Below are positions 19,603 through 28,000 of a DNA stretch of 64,000 nucleotides, in pieces; position 1 is the first letter of the stretch; the number at the start of each line of letters is the position of its first letter. A program made the position numbers and the translations under genes. The DNA comes from Schizochytrium sp. CCTCC M209059 (taxonomy: Eukaryota; Sar; Bigyra; Thraustochytrida; Thraustochytriidae): positions 62,001 to 126,000 of the forward strand of contig KN805434.1 in the NCBI GenBank assembly GCA_000818945.1, read 5' to 3'. A model generated the notes under the pieces. It was not told the origin of the DNA and made no database searches. It saw only the letters and a program-made list of their open reading frames with translations.

Positions 19603-21040
19603 CTAGATCTTCTCGCCCACAAATACAGCATCATCGACAGCTCCGCCAACTCTTGCCCCGTTAAGTTCAATGCTCCGACGTGCAGATTCTGAGAGGCTAC
19701 TTCGTGTAGCCTGAGCGGCTTGGCCGGCACTCAGACGATTCGCCTGGGCAGCCTGGCTGGCGCTGAGACGATTCGCATCAGTACTGAGACGGTAGGACCT
19801 AATCTGAGTACTGTGTCGCGGGTGCAGATTTTCCTCGACGTACGAGTTGAAAAGCAACATGTTAAGGTCAGCATCACCAGAAGAGGTGAGTCCGAGGGAC
19901 GCACATGCCAAGAGCCCGAGAACGAACGCGAGAGACCCTGTTGAAATAAGCGCAATCGCCGCAGGGCGACACACATTCAAAAGCCAGACGTAATTCATGT
20001 ACTGAAAGGATCTGATTTTGCCGCCGCCGCAGCCGTAAGTTGGCTGGCTAGCTTCGCCGGCGATAGGAATAAGTGTCGTGGGCGCAGTGAGTTGCTCAAT
20101 CGAGAGTGTGCCAAGCGTCTCACCTGCAATGTCGACAATGGTGCTGTTCAGGGTTGAGCAGACATAATCCGTGACAGCGACCTCGAACCATTGCACATGC
20201 GCGATGTTTCCAATACAGGATTCTGACACCTTTTCAATGTCTGTCAGCGACGTATAATATCCTCCGCTGTAAAACTCGTCGCACGTAACGAGATCGTCCC
20301 AGCTGCTCCATTTTCATGGTTTGTTTGATTGTTTGGTTTGTTTGTTTGTTTGTGCCACAAATTTTCATTCCAAGCCATCTTCGTTAGTCCTCGTTGATGC
20401 AAAGACATACGCTCGTTACTTCGCTTCGTCTGTTTTCGGGATCTCGATCTCGAAACGAGGGCAAGACTTACCGCTGGTTATCAGGGTCGATGGAGAGGCG
20501 AGTGATCGCGGCATTCGAGCCAATATGGCCAGGCAGGCGGCAGCACTGTTCGTACATTGCAATGGAGAAATCCTGGAGCTGGCGAGCTGCATTGTTCTCT
20601 TGCACCGTGTCTCCGTTGGTGCTTTCATCAAGGTTTCCAATATAGTCAAGAACAATCGCGCCGCCGCAGATCTCCAAGATTGCTGCCACAACGACCATGA
20701 CCAAAAAGAAGAAGGTCAAGCGGCGTTTCTGAAAGAGAGACGCGAGCATGAGGCAAAAACTGAAGAAAAAGGTTGCGAAGCTCGACAGAAAGGCCCCAAA
20801 GGTGAGCTGGTCTATGTACTGCGGCTGGTCCATGACCTTGATCACATAGCCCGCAAACGTGTAAAAGGCATCCGACTTGACCTGCTGCGCAAAGAACAGC
20901 GACACGGCGCCGCAGGCTCCTGTCAAGATGCTAATGACGACTACCGCCGTGCTCACCGTGCCGTGCGCCTCGCTCTCCAGCGACTTGAGCTCGCTCTGCA
21001 CGCTCCTGTACCTCGGCACGTCCTCCTCCGAGACCGCCAT
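19603..21040 (-). CDS. Tetraspanin-like four-TM protein, two exons
   Basis: Exon 1 is 21040-20472 and exon 2 is 20302-19603; the 169-bp intron has donor GTAAGT and an AG acceptor, phase 2, giving 422 aa. Start is ATG at 21040 (MAVSEEDVPRYRS); the frame continues upstream through an N gap without support. TM1-TM3 lie in exon 1 (VVVISILTGACGAVSLFFA; GAFLSSFATFFFSFCLMLAS; FFFLVMVVVAAILEICGGA). A large Cys-containing loop follows with CCRLPG, comparable to the tetraspanin CCG motif, then CDEF and YGCGGG, and TM4 (CRPAAIALISTGSLAFVLGL). The loop is longer than in animal tetraspanins, so the family call is by topology and the CC motif. The C-tail contains a duplicated element, ANRLSAxQAAQA, and ends in a charged region. 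Confidence 0.65.
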
Positions 21041-22001
21041 CCTCGCCCCTCCCTCCGCGCAAGCCGCCAACCCTGCTCTCGCTCGCTCGCTCCGCGGCTC
21101 GGCGAGCTCAGGGACTGCCTCGCCCGCCCCGCGCCGCACGCGCTGCGAGCCCTGCGCCGTGTGCGTGTACGTACGTACCTGTCCGGTACGTACGANNNNN
21201 NNNNNCCGGGGGCGAGCGCCGCGCGGGGGGGCGCGGGCGAGCGGGCGAGCGGGCTCGAGGCGGCGCGGCGTGGCGTGGCGCGGCGTGGCACGGCGCGGCA
21301 CGGCGTGGCGCGGCGCGGCGTGGCACGGCATCGCGGCGAGGGCGAGAGCGCGCAGCAGCGAGCTGGGCGCGGGGGACACACGCCAGCGGTCCCGGCCGAG
21401 TCAACGCAGGGCTGGACAAGCCAGGCTCACTGGTGACTGGCAAGGCGAGACAACGAAGGGCGATGACCTGCGGAAGGCGAGGCGCCGCCGCGACTGCGAC
21501 GTCCAGGCAGGCGGGCACGTCGAAAGAAAGCAATCCTCCAGTCCTCGCTCGGACCACCCCGCCACACCTAAGCGCGGCCTAGGCCGGCCTAGACCTCGGC
21601 TAGAGCTGGGACGCGTCGACCGGGGGGCCAGGAAGGTACAAGGCGCGCGCGGGACTCTTCCCTTTATGGCTTATGTTGAACTTGTGTCGAGAAGGCGCAG
21701 CGCTGTTTAGGGTCGCAAGCCGCGCATCCCCTCGACCGTCCGGACAAGAAAGGAAAGTACTCGTGGTGTAATAATGATGCAGCGGGGCGCGGCTGGTGCT
21801 GGTGCTGGTGCTGGTGCTGGTGCTGGTGCGGCTGCGGCTGCGAAGGGAGACGCAGCCGCGGGCGGCGAGACGAACGAAGTCGAGAAAGCCGCTGCCGCTG
21901 GCACGCCGTGTCAGGCCCGAAGGAGGAAAACTTGAAGCTGCCGCTAGCCGGCGGGCACGGCGGATCAAATATGGAAAGGAAAAATTGGAATTTATGTACT
22001 A
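21041..22001. other. GC-rich promoter/3' region with assembly gap and repeats
   Basis: Upstream of the tetraspanin gene and downstream of the channel gene. It holds TACGTACGTAC-type palindromes at 21170-21195, ten N (21196-21205), a GGCGY-rich low-complexity run (about 21255-21335), a CCTAGGCCGGCCTA palindrome at 21577-21592, and a (CTGGTG)n array at about 21795-21830. Long open frames crossing it reflect GC bias and are not accepted as genes. Confidence 0.55.
21196..21205. other. Assembly gap (10 N)
   Basis: Ten undetermined bases inside the GC-rich, TACGTA-containing region upstream of the tetraspanin gene. Confidence 0.95.
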
Positions 22002-25000
22002 TCAGGCAAGATCATCCTCCTCGGTGGCGAAGCGGTCGAACTCGGGAACGACGGGCTGGAGCGCGTCCACTTCGTCGTCTGACGGCTCCGAGTCAGGCGA
22101 GACAATCGGATCGAGATGATCTTTTTCCTCTTGGGCAAAGCGATGACCGAGATGAATCGAAGGCGTCGCGGCGTCAAGATTGGCGTGCTCAGTTTGCGTA
22201 CGAGGCATTGTTGGTAGAGAAACAAGAAAGGAGGGTGCGCGCGTCGGCCGACTATTAGAAGGAAGGGGTCGAGCGCTCTGCGTCACCTCTTCATCATCTG
22301 CCGCCTCGTTCATGTCAACCTCGACATCGTCTGCCAGGGGTACTACCTCATCCTTCCTTTCGTCGACATCGTCCAAGGCAACATCAAGCGCGCTCGAGCT
22401 GCGTGCCCTCTGAACATTGTCAGCAACAATCGAGGCTACCCTCTCAGTAACAGCGGAGCCTTCGGGGACAGAATGTATCGTTTCGGCGGAGAGGTCACCG
22501 TCATCCATTGTGGGTTGCGATCGACTCGAGGTCTTGCTATTCGCTTTCTTGATGAGGAGATCCGCGAATTCCGCGCTTGCAAGGAATCGAGGCTTGACAA
22601 CGAGTTCCAGACGATGGTAAATGTCTCTCTTGGCCTGAGAAAAGAGGTCACGTGAATGACCTTCAGCAAGCGTTTCCTTGATCTGCCGCGCCAGCGGGCC
22701 AAAGTCCAAGAGACATTCCGGGCCATACACAAATTCGCGTCCGATCGCAACAGCAGCTGAACGTGTCGGGGATGCCTCGTAGATTTCGCACGCGCGCCAA
22801 AAACGTATATCAGAAATGTAGTCGCCATTCTTGCGCACAGTCAGAAACTGTTCAACGGCAGCGTAGCCATCGCGATCCCGCAAAAGCTCTATAAAGTCCT
22901 TAAAGATACCATTGCCAATGTGCGCCGAGTATTGTGCGAGCACACGGAACTGGGCGACCTCGAGAACAAAGGCCTCGCAATGTGAGAGGGCAACAGCGCC
23001 ATCGATTCCACTTGCTCGACATATTAGACCCCGACGAATCGTCTTGCTCTCAAGCCCCGAGGTGACGCGCACTCTGCCAGACACTAAAAAGTACAAATTG
23101 TCGTCATCTGCGTTTGCAGGATACCGCCGCCACCCCACGTTGGCATGGGACGCCAGATGCAAAGACTTGCTAGGGTCTGTCAACTTTGCCTGACGCAAGA
23201 AGTCAAGCGATGCGAGCTCTGGCATCTCGTCCACCTTGCGATACGCCACGGACGAGCCACCGCCGCTCTCTGCTGGAGGAGACAGGCCGTATGTGCGGCT
23301 CGATACGTACTTGAGCCCTCCTCGAGGAATTTTGCCCGACGCCTTACCCTCGTCGTTTCCATCCTCGCTGTCCTCATTCTTAGGACGGCTCGGGCGCCGT
23401 GCTTTGCCGCTAGTGTACGCCATTCCTGGCTTGCTTGAGTCCTTGCTAATGAGTTTGTGACCTCGCGCTAGGACCACTGGGGATAACATCAGCGCCATGC
23501 TTTGAACAAGACCAAGAGAAAAACCTTTGAACATCGGATGCGCTCCAAGGTGCGGAGCGGATTGGAGAGCGATGCAAGCGGCAATTTGCGCGCGCACGTA
23601 TGAGGGTACGTTTGCCTCGTCAAGCAAACTTGACTCGTCGAGACTTCCGAGCGCCGAAACTCGAAAATCAACAAAGTCCAACACCTCGAGGCGCGTCTCG
23701 GTGTCGATGCGGTGCGATTTCATGTATTGCACCAGTGCTGTTCGATGTCGCTTCGCGTCGCTGAGTTTGCTCTCTCGATTCGAGAGAATATTCGAAACTG
23801 TTGCGGTCAAGCCAGCATCGCAAAGAAAATTTCCCAGAATAATGCACACGATGGCAAAGGTTGGGGCGTCGACTGGTATATCGCCGTATCCTACCGTAGA
23901 GATTGTATATACTGCCCAGTACAAGCACAGCATGTATGCGTCCAACGCGCGGTTTTCGCTCCCCATGAGTTCCAGAAACCGCGAACTCAAGGCGCACTTG
24001 ACACAGGCCATGAGATGAACCAAAATGATTGCTCGAAAAGCAAGACGCAGAATTTGCTTGTTTCCCGAGCTGATCACCACGCCGCATTCCTCAACCAACG
24101 ACTGCGCGGATCGTTCTAGCGAAGGCTGGCGAGGGAGCAGTAAGAGTCGGGATGCTCGACCCATCGCAATTACATGCGGAGGCGGATTCATCAAGAATGC
24201 AGCACCAAAATCTTGCGTCACGCGAGAACGAAATGCCCCGAGTCGAAGAGCATAGTCCATTGGTGAAAGTATTGCAATGTACATGATGAGCTGGCGGCGG
24301 AAAAAATGGGCGCGAACATTCGTACGATCCCACAGGATCGAGGTCGGGGTCACTGCCGCGAAAAGGGTCGCATGAAATATGGCGTCCAAAACAATGATAA
24401 AATCTGCAAGAACATCCAGTCCCAGAAAGCTCATGGCACCGCTTGCAGCTCTGCTTCCAATGATCGAGTCTCGTAGGAATGCCATTCGATAGGTTCCTCC
24501 AACGATGTTGTACAGAACCACGGCAAAGACCAGCAAGTCCCAAAGACGGCGGTAGATATTGTGCGGAGGTAGGAGCTTTTCGCCGTTCCACAACAACCAG
24601 CGCGGCTTGGTGACCGAGTCCGTGTCGACGCGAAAGAGCTTGTTCACCTTGCTGCGCCCTAGATTCCGCGTAAAGGCTTCGAGCGATGCGCGCTTGCGCA
24701 AATCACCTTCAATCGCCGAAAGATCTTGCGAAAAACGCGTCGCAAGCGACGGGCGCTCTTGAACAAAATTGTCAAAGTCAAGACGATGCAGCACCAAAAG
24801 GTCGGTGCGCTCTTTTGCCCGCGCAATGCACTCTGTGGGCTCATTGAAGAAGAATTGAATTTCTCCAAAGCTGTCGCCGCTGCTAAAGGTAGTGCACACC
24901 TGCTTGGCATCGCCTGAAACATATTCAACTTGGCCGCGACCGACAAAGTAGCATTTCAAGATAAGTTGGCCTTCCATGAAAATGATGGCGTCCTCCATCA

Positions 25001-28000
25001 CCATGCTCGGCCGCAGCAAGTCTAGCAATTTCTCGGTCTCGTCCCACTGTGCAAAGAGAGGAAAGGCTTGGAGAGCCCGCGGGCCAATGAGATCGGCGCG
25101 CATGGAGCGTCGAATCGTCAGGGGAAGGCGGTCCTGAATCCAGGATTCCTCTACGCCCTTTTGCCGAATCCAGAGCGTCTTGTAATAGGAGGTCACCTGG
25201 TGCACCACAGAGCTCGGGAGCGTTCTCCTCTTCATATAAGTTGCCATCGCGTCGACCTTGCGCTGAAAGAGGATCGAGCAGTTGTCTGACTGCGCAATAA
25301 TCTCCTCGAGATTGTTGAGAATTAACGCGTACAGAAATCCTCCGCAAAGAAAAAGCAGTAACGTGTACGCGATCTCAGAGTCCTTCACTGGCGCGTAGTC
25401 GCCATACCCCACGGTCGTCAGCGTTGCCACGGCCCAATAAACGCTTCGAATGTACGTGTCGTTTGTCGGCACGACGCTCTCCGTACCAGTTAGATTATGA
25501 ATTGTGAGAAGCGAAACTTCTTCCGAGCTGGTCGCCCACGAGACCTCGCTACCCTGAGCGATATTCCAACGCGCGACTCCTAGAAAGAGGCTCCCACTCA
25601 CATGCGCACAAACGAGGACCACCACAAACAGTAAGATCAGCGTTGCTACACTGTGATGACGCGATCCAAACTTGCTAGCAATTGTCGATAGCCACGTCTG
25701 CATCCTGTATGTCATCAGGCATGTATTGAGTCTCAGACCGGCATAGACTTGTACTGCGAGACCTGGATCGATCAAGCGCGCCACAAGCGAAAGAGGAAGA
25801 CTGTACACTAGGTCTCTCCGGGCGTCAGTCATACGATATGCCTTGGAGATTGCTCCCCGCCGTGTGATCGCGACGCCGTCCACTTCAATGGCAAAGATGC
25901 GATCTCGAAGCCCCACATTGCAGAGCAAGCAGATGTCAGCTACCCCATCGAGAACCGACATTGTGACGAGCTGTTCACCAACCGTTCCAAACCCGATCCC
26001 GATGCGGTACGACGCTGTGAGAATATTGTACGCTGTGACTATCGCCATTACGACGCTCCACATGGCTTGCTCGCGACCCTCGGGCAAGCAAACGCCCCAG
26101 TCGCTTGTGGTCTCTGTTACGTTTCGAGTAGACATCATGAGTTTGTTGAGCTTGGCGTTTCCAAGATTCTTGGCGACATTCTCTGCGTTATGCGTCGCCT
26201 TTTCCGCTCGCTCGCGAAGCGTCTCATACACGAAGTGGCGTAGGTCATCACGTGAGCTGCGTGACGAAGTTGGGGTATCGGGGTCAAGTTCTTGAGATGC
26301 CGCCGTTTTCGGCGTGGATGCACCCGATGCACCGTATGCGGCGTCCGCGAGATCAGGCGCGCTGCATTCGTGCTCTTTGACGCAGAGGTCGAGCTCTCTT
26401 CGAGAAAGAAACCAGACCTCACACGTTGTCTTGGCGCGAAGCATGTGGTGCTGCAACGAAGGATCAAAGAGTGCCACAGCCGCAAAGACTCGCCCACTTC
26501 CCAGAAGACCCATATTCTTTTGGACTTTCCCATCCTCGACGAAACCCACAATATTTGCCTGTCCTTCCTCTAGGAAGATCATGGCATCCGTGATCCCGCG
26601 GTCCTCCGGATCATTGCGCTTCCTGCCTGACGCAGGGTCAAACCCACAGGTGATAATGTGTTCAGGCAGGAAGACGTCCTTGTGCATGCGCCGCTGTAGG
26701 CAGCGCACAAAGGATCGAGGTGCGTCTGCGAAGATCGATCCGCTGCCAAAGAATGTCTTGCTCAAAATGTCCTCGCGGATGCAGTCTTCCAAGGACTGCG
26801 GAAATATGTTGGCTAACATGGTGAGCTCCTGGAGACGCTGTTGGTGCGCTCCTAGATACTCCAGATACAAGCAACAGTCACTCGTAAGCTTGCGCGGGAC
26901 CTCGCGCTGTGCCAAATAATGCTTGCAGCAGTCCTCAAACTGTTCCAATTCGTGATCAACACCGCTGGCGTTCCTCGTGATGGCTGCGACAATGGAGATA
27001 AAACCCGCGTACAAGAGAACGCCCGAAATCATGACGATTAGGGACACAAGGCGCGAAAGGTCATCGCGCGGGGTGATGTCGCCATAGCCTACCGTTGTCA
27101 TAGTAATAACCGTCCAGTAAAAAGCGTGCCAGTAAGTCAATTCATTTCCCCGCAAGTCAGGATTGTCGTAAAGTAAAGAATACGCCTCTGGAACCACCCA
27201 GTCGCCGCGGCTGCTCAAGCACGAAGCAATGCACGACGACCAATGCACTGTGACTGCGATGGCAAACGCCACGTTGAGCGCTACGATTTGAAGTGCGCTC
27301 CGTCGACGGAACCATTCGAAACGATGACCTAAGCGCTGGATCTCTTCAAAGAGAAGCGGCCAAAACAACACAATCGAGGTCAAGCGAAGAGGTGCCCAGA
27401 TATGCATGAAGAACTCTCTGCTAGCACGCACACCGTAAGCACAGAGAGCAATGACGCCTAGCGTTCCGTAAAGCAAAATTTGACCTCGCCCTCGATGGGC
27501 AAGCGTTCCTTGCGCTAATTTGAGTTCCGAGGTACGTGGATTTGTCGAGCTCGACTTGACGAGGGTACTATCGTTCCCTTCTGCATGGTCCTTATTCGCC
27601 ACGCCCGCGGGGGACCCACCAGCGGAGGACTTGGCCTGAAAATGGGGGACGCAAACAACGTTCACGAATACAATGACATCCGACATGGCGTAGACATGCC
27701 AAGGAAGAGCGTTACTTGAGCCACGCGCCAGCAGCACGAGGTCCAGAGGCGGGAGGATACAAAGCGCGAGATGCGCAACAATAACAGCCGCATTCCAGCC
27801 AATTTGCGACCAATAATTTCTACGCACAGCGCTCCACGTGGCAGACAAACTATCTGCAAGGAAACGTACTAAGGAAAAGAGAGCTTGGCACCGGTCCACC
27901 GAACCCACGGCCATGCTCAAGGAACGTAGCGTAAACGCACGTTTGGGCATCACCTTCTTCTTGGCATTCTCCAGTCTCTTTGCGTCACGCTCTTTCCATT

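Noticed and set aside
20321..21436. 371-codon + frame through the N gap
   Set aside because: Antisense to tetraspanin exon 1 and crosses undetermined bases and GC repeats.
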